DNA of 64,000 nt from Streptomyces spiramyceticus (GTDB lineage Bacteria; Actinomycetota; Actinomycetes; Streptomycetales; Streptomycetaceae), in contig NZ_JARBAX010000001.1 in NCBI RefSeq assembly GCF_028807635.1, positions 2,307,001-2,371,000 of the forward strand, written 5' to 3'. The notes beneath the pieces were generated by a model, which had not been told where the DNA came from, searched no databases, and saw only the letters and a program-made list of their open reading frames with translations. Every line of letters begins with the position of its first letter. Position 1 is the stretch's first letter. Position numbers and translations under genes: made by a program. Positions 48,384 through 56,790 of this stretch are shown piece by piece.

Positions 48384-51300
48384 TCAGACGCGCGTACGCA
48401 ACATCGTCCGCATCGTCCGCATCGCCACCGACAGGTTCGCCAGGTCGAACGCGTCCGAGCCCTGGATCTCCTCCAGCGTGGTCCGCGCGCGGCCCAGGAT
48501 CGCCGCGTTCTTCTCCTCCCACGCCTTGAAGCGCTGCTCCGGCGTCGAGGTCCCGTTGCCGACGGACAGCACGTCCTGCGTCAGGCCGGCGTGCGCCGCG
48601 TACAGGTCCTCGCGGATGGAGGCACGGGCCATGGACTGCCAGCGGTCGGCCCGCGGCAGTTCGATGATCCGGTCCATCAGCTGCGTGATGGAGAGACGGT
48701 CGGCGAGGTCGTAGTACACCTCGGCGACATCCATCGGAGCCTTGTCGGTCCGCTCCGCTATCGCGACGATGTCGAGCGTCGGGAAGGCCGACGAGAACCC
48801 GGCGACCCGCAGCGCGAGTTCCTCCGGAACACCCGCCTCCGTCAGCTCGTCCAGGATGCTCTGGTACCACTCCAGGTCCGCGCCGCGCAGCAGCTTCGGC
48901 AGCTCGTCCCAGACCCGTTCCACACCCTGGCTGAAGAAGGCGATGGTCTCGCCGAGCTCCAGCGGCTGCGGCCGGTTGCCCAGCAGCCAGCGCGTGCCGC
49001 GCTCGACGAGGCGGCGCGAGTGCAGCCGGATCCGGGTCTGGACGTCGGCCGGGACCTTGTTGTCGAGCGCCTCGACGGCGTCCCAGACCTGGCTGAGCCC
49101 GAAGATCTCGCGGGCCGCGAACTGCGCCCGTACGATCTCCTCGATCGCCGCCCCGGTCTCCTCCCGCAGACGGTGCAGGAAGGTCGAACCACCGGTGTTC
49201 ACGGTGTCGTTGACCAGCACGGTCGTGACGATCTCACGGCGCAGCGCATGCGCGTCGATCTGCTCGCCGAACTTCTCGCGCAGCGCCTGGGGGAAGTACG
49301 CGTGCAGCAGGCTCCGCAGGTGCGGGTCGTCCGGCAGGCTCGTCTTGATCAGCTCGTCCGCCACCGTGATCTTGGTGTAGGCGAGCAGGACGGCGAGCTC
49401 GGGCTGGCTCATGCCCCGGCCGGTGCTCAGCAGCTCGCGGATCTGGCGGTCGGCGGGCAGGAATTCGAGAGCGCGGTTCAGGTGGCCGTCGCGCTCCAGC
49501 TTGCGCATGAAGCGCTGGTGCGCGTGGAGCAGCGAGGGCGACTGGGTGACGGCGTTGGCCAGGGCCACGTTCTGCGCGTAGTTGTTGCGCAGCACCAGCA
49601 TGCCGACCTCGTCGGTCATCGTGGCGAGCAGCTGGTTGCGCTGCTTGACGGTCATGTCGCCGTCGGCCACGAGCGCGTTGAGCAGGATCTTGATGTTCAC
49701 CTCGTGGTCGGAGGTGTCCACACCGGCGCTGTTGTCGATGGCGTCGGTGTTACACCTTCCTCCTGAACCACGGGGGCCGCCTTCACCGCCGGCGCCGCGG
49801 CGCGCGAACTCGATGCGGCCGAGCTGGGTCGCGCCCAGGTTGCCGCCCTCGCCGACGACCTTGACCCGCAGGTCCTCGCCGTTGACGCGGATCGCGTCGT
49901 TGGCCTTGTCGCCGACGTCGGCGTTCGACTCGACCGTCGACTTGACGTACGTACCGATGCCGCCGTTCCACAGCAGATCCACCGGCGCCTTGAGGATCGC
50001 CTTCATCAGATCGGCCGGGGTCATCTTGGTGATGCCCCGCTCGATGCCGAGAGCCTCGCGCATGTGCGCGTTGACCGGGATCGACTTGGCGGTGCGCGGG
50101 TGGATGCCGCCACCTGCGGACAGCAGCGTCTTGTTGTAGTCGGCCCAGGACGAGCGCGGCAGGTCGAAGAGGCGGCGCCGCTCGGCGTACGAGACGGCGG
50201 CGTCCGGCGTCGGGTCGATGAAGATGTGCCGGTGGTCGAAGGCGGCGACGAGGCGGATGTGCTCGGAGAGCAGCATGCCGTTGCCGAAGACGTCGCCGGA
50301 CATGTCGCCGACGCCGACGACCGTGAAGTCCTCGGTCTGGGTGTCGTGGCCGAGCTCGCGGAAGTGCCGCTTGACGGACTCCCAGGCGCCGCGGGCCGTG
50401 ATGCCCATGCCCTTGTGGTCGTAGCCGACGGAACCGCCGGACGCGAAGGCGTCGCCGAGCCAGAAGTTGTAGGCGATCGCGATTTCGTTGGCGATGTCGG
50501 AGAAGGTCGCGGTGCCCTTGTCGGCGGCGACGACGAGGTACGTGTCGTCCTCGTCGTGCCGTACGACCTCCCTCGGCGGCACGACCTCGCCCGCCACCAT
50601 GTTGTCGGTGATGTCGAGCAGCGCCGAGATGAAGGTCTTGTACGAGGCGATGCCCTCGGCCATCCACGCGTCACGGTCGACGGACGGGTCCGGGAGGTTC
50701 TTCGCGACGAAGCCGCCCTTGGCACCGACCGGCACGATGACGGTGTTCTTCACCATCTGCGCCTTGACCAGGCCGAGCACCTCCGTACGGAAGTCCTCAC
50801 GCCGGTCGGACCAGCGCAGACCACCGCGGGCGACCTTGCCGAAGCGCAGGTGGACGCCTTCGACGCGCGGCGAGTAGACCCAGATCTCGTACGCCGGGCG
50901 GGGCGCGGGGAGGTCGGGGATGGCCTGCGGGTCGAACTTCATCGAGATGTAGCCGTGCGGCTCGCCGTTGTCCGCGGTCTGGAAGAAGCTGGTGCGCAGC
51001 GTCGCCTTGATGACGGTCAGGAAGGACCGCAGGATGCGGTCCTCGTCGAGCGAGGCGACCTGGTCGAGCGCCCCGTCGAGCTCCTCCAGGAGCCCGTCGG
51101 TCAGCTCGGTACCGGCCCGCTGCCGCTCCGGCGACATCCGCGCCTCGAAGAGGCTCACCAGCAGCCGAGTGGTGTGGACGTTGTTGCGGAGGGTGTCCTC
51201 CATGTAGTCCTGGCTGAAGGTCGAACCGGCCTGGCGCAGGTACTTGGCGTACGCGCGCAGCACCATCGCCTGCCGCCAGTCCAGACCGGCGCTCAGGACA

Positions 51301-53372
51301 AGGGCGTTGAAGCCGTCGTTCTCGGCCTGCCCGGTCCACACCGCGGCGAAGGCGTCCTGGAAACGGTCACGCGCGTCGTCGGCCAGGTAGCCGCCGTTGC
51401 TGCTCGGCTTGGGCATGCGCAGCCCGAAGTCGTAGATCCACGCGTGTGTACGGTCCGCGCAGCGCAGCTCGTACGGGCGCTCGTCGACGACCTCGACGCC
51501 GAGGCGCTGGAGGACGGGCAGGACGGCGGAGAGGGAGACCTGCTCGCCGATCCGGTAGATCTTGAAGCGGCGCTCGTTGGGTCCGGCGCCGACCGGCTCG
51601 TACAGCGAGAGCGCGAAGTCCTTGCGGCCCTTCGTCAGGTGCTCCAGGTGGACCAGGTCGGCGACGGCGGCACGCGGCGAGTGGTCGGCCTTGTAGCCCT
51701 CGGGGAAGGCGTGACCGTATCTGCGCAGCAGCTCGGCGGCGCGCTCCTCGCCGCACTCGGCGTTCAGCGCCTCGGCGAAACCGTCGGCCCAGGAGCGGGC
51801 GGCCTCGACCAGGCGGGCCTCGATGCGCTCGGTGTCGGCGTCGGTGAGGTGGGGCAGCTCGGTGCCGGGCGGGACGCGGACGACGAAGTGCAGGCGGGAG
51901 AGGACCGACTCGGTGTTCCAGGCGGTGAAGTCGACGCTGATGCCGCCGAGCTCCTCCTTCAGGATGTCGATCAGGCGCAGCCGGACGCCGGTGGTGTAGC
52001 GGTCGCGGGGCAGGTAGACGATGGCGGAGTAGTAGCGGCCGTACTCGTCCTGTCGCAGGTACAGCCGCAGGCGACGCCGTTCCTGGAGGTAGAGCACGCT
52101 CGTCACGATGGACGTCAGCTGGTCGACGGGGGTCTGGAAGAGCTCGTCGCGCGGGTACGTCTCCAGGATCTGGAGCAGGTCGCGGCCGTCGTGGCTGTTG
52201 GGCGAGAAGCCCGCGCTGTCGAGAACCTCGGCGACCTTGCGGCGGATGACGGGGACGCGGCGTACGGACTCGGTGTACGCGGCCGAGGAGAAGAGTCCGA
52301 GGAAGCGCCGCTCGCCGATGACATTGCCGTCGGCGTCGAACCTTTTCACGCCGACGTAGTCGAGGTAGCTCGGCCGGTGCACGGTCGAGCGGCTGTTGGC
52401 CTTCGTCAGTACGAGCAGCTTGTGCTCGCGGGCCTTGGCGCGGGCGTCGGCGGGCAGCCGGCTGAAGGACGGCGAGACGGGGTGGGCGTGCGCGTCGTCG
52501 CCGCTGTGGTGCGGGTCGGAGCGGAGGATGCCGAGGCCGGTGCCGGGGACTGCGGCGAGCGCGTCGCCGTTGACCAGGTCGTACTCGCGGTAGCCGAGGA
52601 AGGTGAAGTGGTCGGCGGACAGCCAGCGCAGCAGCTCGCGGGCTTCGTCGACCTCCTGGTCGCGCAGGTCGTCGGCGGTGGGCTCGCTCGGCAGCTCGTC
52701 GCCGATGCGCAGCGCGGCGTCGCGCATCTTCTCCCAGTCCTCGACGGCCTCGCGGACGTCGGACAGGACGCGGAGCAGATCGGCGGTGATCTGCTTGAGG
52801 TCGGAGCGGTCGGTCTCGCGGTCGAACTCGACGTGAATCCAGGATTCGATGAACGCGTCGTGCGGCAGCTTCTTCTTGCCTGCCGCAGAGCCCGCCTTTT
52901 CGGCGGTGAGGACCTCGATCAGCTTGCCGGTGACATCGCGTCGTACGACGACCTGCGGGTGGATCACGACGTGGATGCCGCGGCCCTGGCGGGACAGCTC
53001 ATTGGTGACGGAGTCGACCAGGAACGGCATGTCGTCGGTGACGACCTCGACGACGGAGTGGCTGCAGGTCCAGCCGTTCTCCTCGACCGTCGGCGTGTGG
53101 ACGCGCACATTCGCCGTGCCCTGGGGGCGGTTTTCCGCCAGACGGTAGTGCGAGAGGGCCGCGCCGAACACGTCGACCGGGTCGCGGTCTGCCAGGTCTT
53201 CGGGTGCCGTGTGCAGGTAGTAGCGCTGGAGGTACGCGAGGGTCGTGTCCCTGTCGGGAGCCCCTGCCCTCGTGGACCCAGTCGAAGGTTGCCCCCCGGC
53301 CGGGCTGTGCTCAGCTACCCGGGCCGCCCGTGCGAGCAGCTCGGCCTTGGCTTCGTCCAGCTTGGTCTGCAT
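48384..53372 (-). CDS. gdh: NAD-specific glutamate dehydrogenase, large (180-kDa) type
   Basis: Converts glutamate to 2-oxoglutarate and ammonia with NAD; 1662 aa, a member of the GDH180 family first defined in Streptomyces clavuligerus. The N-terminal ~700 residues hold ACT-like regulatory segments (HSVVEVVTDDMPFLVDSVTN), and the catalytic core includes VARGGLRWSDRREDFRTEVL, VKNTVIVPVGAKGGFV, VGVGDMSGDVFGNGMLLS and TDAIDNSAGVDTSDHEVNIK. The start is ATG at MQTKLDEAKA; 19 upstream codons are out-of-family. A Gly-rich stretch of about 15 residues (RGAGGEGGPRGSGGRC) sits immediately before the TDAIDNSAGVD motif, where relatives usually have two or three residues. It is a catabolic enzyme, probably controlled allosterically and divergent from a DJ-1/PfpI gene. 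Confidence 0.95.
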   Translation of the reverse strand: MQTKLDEAKAELLARAARVAEHSPAGGQPSTGSTRAGAPDRDTTLAYLQRYYLHTAPEDLADRDPVDVFGAALSHYRLAENRPQGTANVRVHTPTVEENGWTCSHSVVEVVTDDMPFLVDSVTNELSRQGRGIHVVIHPQVVVRRDVTGKLIEVLTAEKAGSAAGKKKLPHDAFIESWIHVEFDRETDRSDLKQITADLLRVLSDVREAVEDWEKMRDAALRIGDELPSEPTADDLRDQEVDEARELLRWLSADHFTFLGYREYDLVNGDALAAVPGTGLGILRSDPHHSGDDAHAHPVSPSFSRLPADARAKAREHKLLVLTKANSRSTVHRPSYLDYVGVKRFDADGNVIGERRFLGLFSSAAYTESVRRVPVIRRKVAEVLDSAGFSPNSHDGRDLLQILETYPRDELFQTPVDQLTSIVTSVLYLQERRRLRLYLRQDEYGRYYSAIVYLPRDRYTTGVRLRLIDILKEELGGISVDFTAWNTESVLSRLHFVVRVPPGTELPHLTDADTERIEARLVEAARSWADGFAEALNAECGEERAAELLRRYGHAFPEGYKADHSPRAAVADLVHLEHLTKGRKDFALSLYEPVGAGPNERRFKIYRIGEQVSLSAVLPVLQRLGVEVVDERPYELRCADRTHAWIYDFGLRMPKPSSNGGYLADDARDRFQDAFAAVWTGQAENDGFNALVLSAGLDWRQAMVLRAYAKYLRQAGSTFSQDYMEDTLRNNVHTTRLLVSLFEARMSPERQRAGTELTDGLLEELDGALDQVASLDEDRILRSFLTVIKATLRTSFFQTADNGEPHGYISMKFDPQAIPDLPAPRPAYEIWVYSPRVEGVHLRFGKVARGGLRWSDRREDFRTEVLGLVKAQMVKNTVIVPVGAKGGFVAKNLPDPSVDRDAWMAEGIASYKTFISALLDITDNMVAGEVVPPREVVRHDEDDTYLVVAADKGTATFSDIANEIAIAYNFWLGDAFASGGSVGYDHKGMGITARGAWESVKRHFRELGHDTQTEDFTVVGVGDMSGDVFGNGMLLSEHIRLVAAFDHRHIFIDPTPDAAVSYAERRRLFDLPRSSWADYNKTLLSAGGGIHPRTAKSIPVNAHMREALGIERGITKMTPADLMKAILKAPVDLLWNGGIGTYVKSTVESNADVGDKANDAIRVNGEDLRVKVVGEGGNLGATQLGRIEFARRGAGGEGGPRGSGGRCNTDAIDNSAGVDTSDHEVNIKILLNALVADGDMTVKQRNQLLATMTDEVGMLVLRNNYAQNVALANAVTQSPSLLHAHQRFMRKLERDGHLNRALEFLPADRQIRELLSTGRGMSQPELAVLLAYTKITVADELIKTSLPDDPHLRSLLHAYFPQALREKFGEQIDAHALRREIVTTVLVNDTVNTGGSTFLHRLREETGAAIEEIVRAQFAAREIFGLSQVWDAVEALDNKVPADVQTRIRLHSRRLVERGTRWLLGNRPQPLELGETIAFFSQGVERVWDELPKLLRGADLEWYQSILDELTEAGVPEELALRVAGFSSAFPTLDIVAIAERTDKAPMDVAEVYYDLADRLSITQLMDRIIELPRADRWQSMARASIREDLYAAHAGLTQDVLSVGNGTSTPEQRFKAWEEKNAAILGRARTTLEEIQGSDAFDLANLSVAMRTMRTMLRTRV

Positions 53373-53865
53373 GTCCTCTGGCTCCTGTCGCGCGCCGTTG
53401 CGTGACGTAGGTGGTGAAGAAGGTGGCACAGCGCCACGACGCGGGGTGTCCGGTCGATGTCGACGTTATGCCGCGATGAGAGATACCCGTGACGTTTTTG
53501 GCCATATTGGCTATTTTTGGCATCAGGTCAGGGTTTCGGGGATCAGCGACCGCCCGGGCACGGTGGTGCTCCGGGCGCATGGCGGGGGCTTCACTGCCCC
53601 CGAGGCCTATCGCGCTGATCACGGGACCAGGCTATCGCCCCGTACCGGGGGGCCGTCATGTCCGGATGGTGTACAAAACCAGCCGCGAAGTTTGACAGTC
53701 TGGACAGCGACGAGCGCGGTAAGCGTGAGAACCGGCGAGGCAGCCGCTCCGCAACGGCCCGGCGCCCACCGAAACCGCCCGTCAATCCGGCCGCGCGTGC
53801 TTGGCAAACCCGCGACGCGGATGCACGTTGACCGGGACAGTAAAGGCCGAGAGGAGCAAGTAGCC
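53373..53865. other. 493-bp divergent region between gdh and the DJ-1/PfpI gene
   Basis: No gene supported. An AT-rich patch at about 53491-53521 contains GGCCATATTGGC and a second TTTTTGGC word, the only such stretch nearby, and is a good candidate for the gdh promoter or operator. The right half holds TTTGACAG (about 53690), a possible -35 for the DJ-1/PfpI gene. Confidence 0.55.
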
Positions 53866-54432
53866 ATGGTGGCGAAGATCCTGATCGTGACCGGCGACGC
53901 GGCAGAGTCGCTGGAGGTCCTCTACCCGTACCAACGTCTGCGCGAGGAGGGGTACGAGGTCCATATCGCGGCCCCGACCCGCAAGACGCTCCAGTTCGTG
54001 GTCCACGACTTCGAGCCCGGCTTCGACACGTACACGGAAAAGCCCGGCTACACCTTGCCGGCCGACGTCGCCTTCTCGGAAGTCGACGCGGGCGAGTACG
54101 CCGCACTGGTGATCCCCGGCGGACGCGCCCCCGAGTACCTGCGCAACGACGGAGAGCTCCGCAAGATCCTCAAGGCCTTCTTCGACTCGGACAAGCCGGT
54201 GGCCCAGATCTGCCACGGCCCACTGCTGACGGCAGCCATCGACGGCCTGGTGGGTCGGCGGGTCACGGCGTACCCGGCCCTGGAACTCGACATGCAGGCC
54301 GCCGGGGCGACCTTCCACGACGCGGAGGCAGTGGTCGACGGCACCCTGGTATCAGCCCGAGCCTGGCCGGACCACCCAGCCTGGATGCGCGAATTCCTCA
54401 AAGTGCTTCGAACGAAGGCACCGGTGACCTGA
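53866..54432 (+). CDS. DJ-1/PfpI family protein
   Basis: 188 aa, start ATG at MVAKILIVTG after GAGGAG. The class I glutamine-amidotransferase-like fold is clear: LIVTGDAAESLEVLYPYQRL, the acidic turn EYAALVIPGGRAPEYLR, and the nucleophile elbow QICHGPLLTAA with cysteine near residue 105, followed by RRVTAYPALELDM. Such proteins are proteases, deglycases, chaperones or hydratases, and the sequence does not choose among them. Monocistronic; the downstream HAD gene is convergent. Function uncertain. Confidence 0.9.
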   Translation: MVAKILIVTGDAAESLEVLYPYQRLREEGYEVHIAAPTRKTLQFVVHDFEPGFDTYTEKPGYTLPADVAFSEVDAGEYAALVIPGGRAPEYLRNDGELRKILKAFFDSDKPVAQICHGPLLTAAIDGLVGRRVTAYPALELDMQAAGATFHDAEAVVDGTLVSARAWPDHPAWMREFLKVLRTKAPVT

Positions 54433-54602
54433 GGCGGCTTGGGGATCAGGCCAGGGGGCTTGGGGACCAGGGCCGCGGGACGGGAAGGGGCGAGAAGGGG
54501 CGGGGTGGGGAAAATGTCCGCCGCGCCCCGACCCGCGCACAACGCCCTCGCCGGTCAGCAGCCGGCGAACGCACCCGTCGACAGCCCTCTCACCCCACTC
54601 AC

Positions 54603-54633
54603 CCCGTAAGCCACTCATCCCGTAAGCCACTCA
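54603..54633. repeat. 16-bp tandem duplication at the end of the HAD gene
   Basis: Two exact copies of CCCGTAAGCCACTCA, 16 bp apart. One copy encodes the last codons and stop of the HAD gene and the other lies just beyond, indicating a small slippage duplication. Confidence 0.65.
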
Positions 54634-55277
54634 GCCGCAACCACCGCTTCCTCCAGCGTGTCGACCACCGGTACGCCCGCCTGCTCCAGGCTGGCCCTGC
54701 TGTGCGAACCCCCGGTGTAAAGCACCGCCCGCGCTCCGACATGCGCCGCCGCCACCGCGTCGTCGACCGCGTCACCGATCACGACCACCCGATCCGAGGC
54801 GACGCCGCCCAGCGCCGCGACATGGCGGGTCATGTGCGCGGCCTTGCTGCCGCCGGAAGGGCCGGTCCGGCCGTCGATGCGTATGAAGTGCCGCTCGATT
54901 CCGTAGCCGCGCACCACCGGGAGCAGCTGCTCATGCCCGTACATGCTCAGCAACGACTGACTGCGGCCCCGGGACTGCCACTCCAGCAGCAGCTCCTCCA
55001 CGCCTTCGGCGAGCGCGCACGCCACCCGTCGTTCCGTGTAGTGCCGGTGGAAGGCCTCGTCCATGACGACCCACTCCGCATCGGTCGGCAACCGCCCCAT
55101 GAGCCGCTCGTAGAAGCGCGGTATGGGCACGCAGTACAGCTCCTGGTAGCGCGCGAGCGTTATCGGCTCAAGGCCGATCTCCGCGAACGCGGCGTTCGTC
55201 GCGCCGATGACCGCACTGATGTCGTCGAGCAGCGTGCCGTTCCAGTCCCAGACCAGATGCGTCGTGTGCTTCACCAT
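54615..55277 (-). CDS. HAD-superfamily hydrolase
   Basis: 220 aa. Motif I is VWDWNGTLLDD, with nucleophile aspartate in D-W-N-G form (common in this subgroup); motif III lysine is in GGSKAAHMTRHV and motif IV is VVVIGDAVDDAVAA. The cap domain is alpha-helical (NAAFAEIGLEPITLARYQEL). A phosphatase acting on a small phosphorylated metabolite, of the phosphoglycolate phosphatase type, is likely. It precedes the DUF6912 gene's downstream side in the same direction, separated by 73 bp. Confidence 0.88.
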   Translation of the reverse strand: MVKHTTHLVWDWNGTLLDDISAVIGATNAAFAEIGLEPITLARYQELYCVPIPRFYERLMGRLPTDAEWVVMDEAFHRHYTERRVACALAEGVEELLLEWQSRGRSQSLLSMYGHEQLLPVVRGYGIERHFIRIDGRTGPSGGSKAAHMTRHVAALGGVASDRVVVIGDAVDDAVAAAHVGARAVLYTGGSHSRASLEQAGVPVVDTLEEAVVAAEWLTG

Positions 55278-55350
55278 GCAAAGACGGTACCCATCCGCTC
55301 TGACAACCCAGTCCGCCCAGCCTGCTCAGCCGCTCAGCCCGCCCCGGCCT

Positions 55351-55857
55351 TCAGCCGATCAGGTTCGGGATCTCCTGCACGCCGAACCACAGCAGCTCGT
55401 GGTCCTCCGCCCCGTCCACCGTGAACTGCGCGTCGTCGTCCCCGTGGTCCGCCGCCCCCAGCGCCGCGGCCGCCGCCGTCACATCGGCCTCCGCGTCGTC
55501 CGCGTCGACATGCACCGCCGCCGCCTTCTTCAGCGGTACGGCGTCCGCGATCCGCACCTCGCCGATCCCGGCGGCATCGAGCCCGCGGTCCGGGTCGGCG
55601 ACGGCCTGCCCGTCCGCCACGTCGACGGCGACGACGACCCGGCGCCGCGCGGCCCCGGGGTCCCCTGCCAGCAGCCGCAGCGACGCTGCCGCGGCCCGGT
55701 TGAGTGCCGCGTACTCCAGCTCCTCTATGTCGTCCGAGACGTACCACTCGCGCAGACCCGGCGTAACGGCGTATGCGGTCAGCGGGCCGGGGCCGAGCTC
55801 GCCCGCTTTGTGCGCCTCAGCGAGACCAGGAAGGGTCAGGGGTACGTAGACGCGCAT
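55351..55857 (-). CDS. DUF6912 family protein
   Basis: 168 aa from the ATG at MRVYVPLTLP; the longer frame before it is unlike the family. Conserved start MRVYVPLTLPGLAEA and AYAVTPGLREWYVSDDIEEL, followed by ALNRAAAASLRLLAG; alpha/beta composition with a variable Asp/Ala-rich middle (AAAVHVDADDAEADVTAAAA). No catalytic residues are recognised. A soluble protein, found next to secA in many actinobacteria; function unknown. It is divergent from the Rv3235-family gene with a 278-bp gap. Confidence 0.85.
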   Translation of the reverse strand: MRVYVPLTLPGLAEAHKAGELGPGPLTAYAVTPGLREWYVSDDIEELEYAALNRAAAASLRLLAGDPGAARRRVVVAVDVADGQAVADPDRGLDAAGIGEVRIADAVPLKKAAAVHVDADDAEADVTAAAAALGAADHGDDDAQFTVDGAEDHELLWFGVQEIPNLIG

Positions 55858-56135
55858 CGCAAGCCGCTTTCGTAGTCGGAAGACGGACTCAAGGATACGT
55901 ACGGAGTCCCCCATCGGGGTGGTGGTCCCCACCCCGCGCGACGTCCACCTGAAGGGGGCGCGCGACGCCTCACGCCGCCCCTGGTGGACCCCAGGTCACC
56001 CTGATAGGTGAATTCACCGGCCGCCACCCAGAGCGGCCACTGCGTCTTGCCGCCGCCCACCCGCCCCCGTAAAAGATCAGCAGCAGAAGTTACTGCCCGG
56101 TATCAACGCCGGGCACGCAGAGCGGGGGCAGCAGG

Positions 56136-56669
56136 ATGAGCAAGGACAGGACCAGGCCGCAGGGACGCCGGGACCAGCGCAGGCCGGGCACACCCACAGC
56201 AAGGGCCGCAGCCGCAGCCGCACCCACAGGCACCGGAGCAGGCGCTGGAGCAGGCACTGGCACCCGAACGCGCACAGCACCCGCAGCCGCAGCCGCACTA
56301 CGGCAGCGCCACCACCGCCCCACGCCGCACGAACAGTTCGCGGAGCGCCTGCTTGCCGTGCTCAGTGGCCGCCGCCCCGTGCACTGGATGCTCGGGCACA
56401 CCATCGGTGAGGCGTACGAGCAGCTGGTCCAGCTCGCCCCCCGAACTCCGCTGAGGACCCGGGGCACGCTCCCCGTCGTACGCCGCTGCGGCGGCTTCCA
56501 CCCCCGCCCCGGCGTGGTCGAGGCCTTCGCGAGCATCGCGGCCGGCGAGCAGGTGCGGGCGATGGCGTTCCGGCTGGAGCGCGGCCAGGACCTGCGCTGG
56601 CGATGCGCCGCAGTCGAAATCGGCGGCACCCCGTCGGGCACGACCGACGCGACCCGAGCCAGGGCATAG
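56136..56669 (+). CDS. Rv3235 family protein
   Basis: 177 aa of unknown function; the C-terminal ~115 residues match the Rv3235 family, which stands beside secA in mycobacteria as here (FAERLLAVLSGRRPVHWMLG, TIGEAYEQLVQL, FASIAAGEQVRAMAFRLER, LRWRCAAVEIG). The first ~60 residues are disordered Arg-, Ala-, Gly- and Thr-rich, including GAGAGAGTGTRTRT. Start ATG at MSKDRTRPQG after GGGGCAGCAGG. Predicted soluble, single domain with an NTF2-like appearance. It is convergent with secA across a hairpin. Confidence 0.82.
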   Translation: MSKDRTRPQGRRDQRRPGTPTARAAAAAAPTGTGAGAGAGTGTRTRTAPAAAAALRQRHHRPTPHEQFAERLLAVLSGRRPVHWMLGHTIGEAYEQLVQLAPRTPLRTRGTLPVVRRCGGFHPRPGVVEAFASIAAGEQVRAMAFRLERGQDLRWRCAAVEIGGTPSGTTDATRARA

Positions 56670-56673
56670 ACAC

Positions 56674-56713
56674 GGCCGGGGCCGGACACCACTCAAGGTG
56701 CCCGGCCCCGGCC
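56674..56713. terminator. Terminator between the Rv3235-family gene and secA
   Basis: 17-bp stem with one mismatch (GGCCGGGGCCGGACACC / GGTGCCCGGCCCCGGCC) and a 6-nt loop, between convergent genes. Confidence 0.85.
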
Positions 56714-56790
56714 GGCAAATGCCCGTCGCACAGACAGACCTGCAAGACCACCGACCGGTAAGGCCGCAGACCTGCCAGGACGGCTGCGCG

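Noticed and set aside
50064..53405. A 1113-codon open frame on the plus strand opposite gdh
   Set aside because: Mirror frame of a high-GC gene: Arg/Val/Asp/Gly-rich, no domain, no ribosome site. The minus frame is an unmistakable glutamate dehydrogenase.
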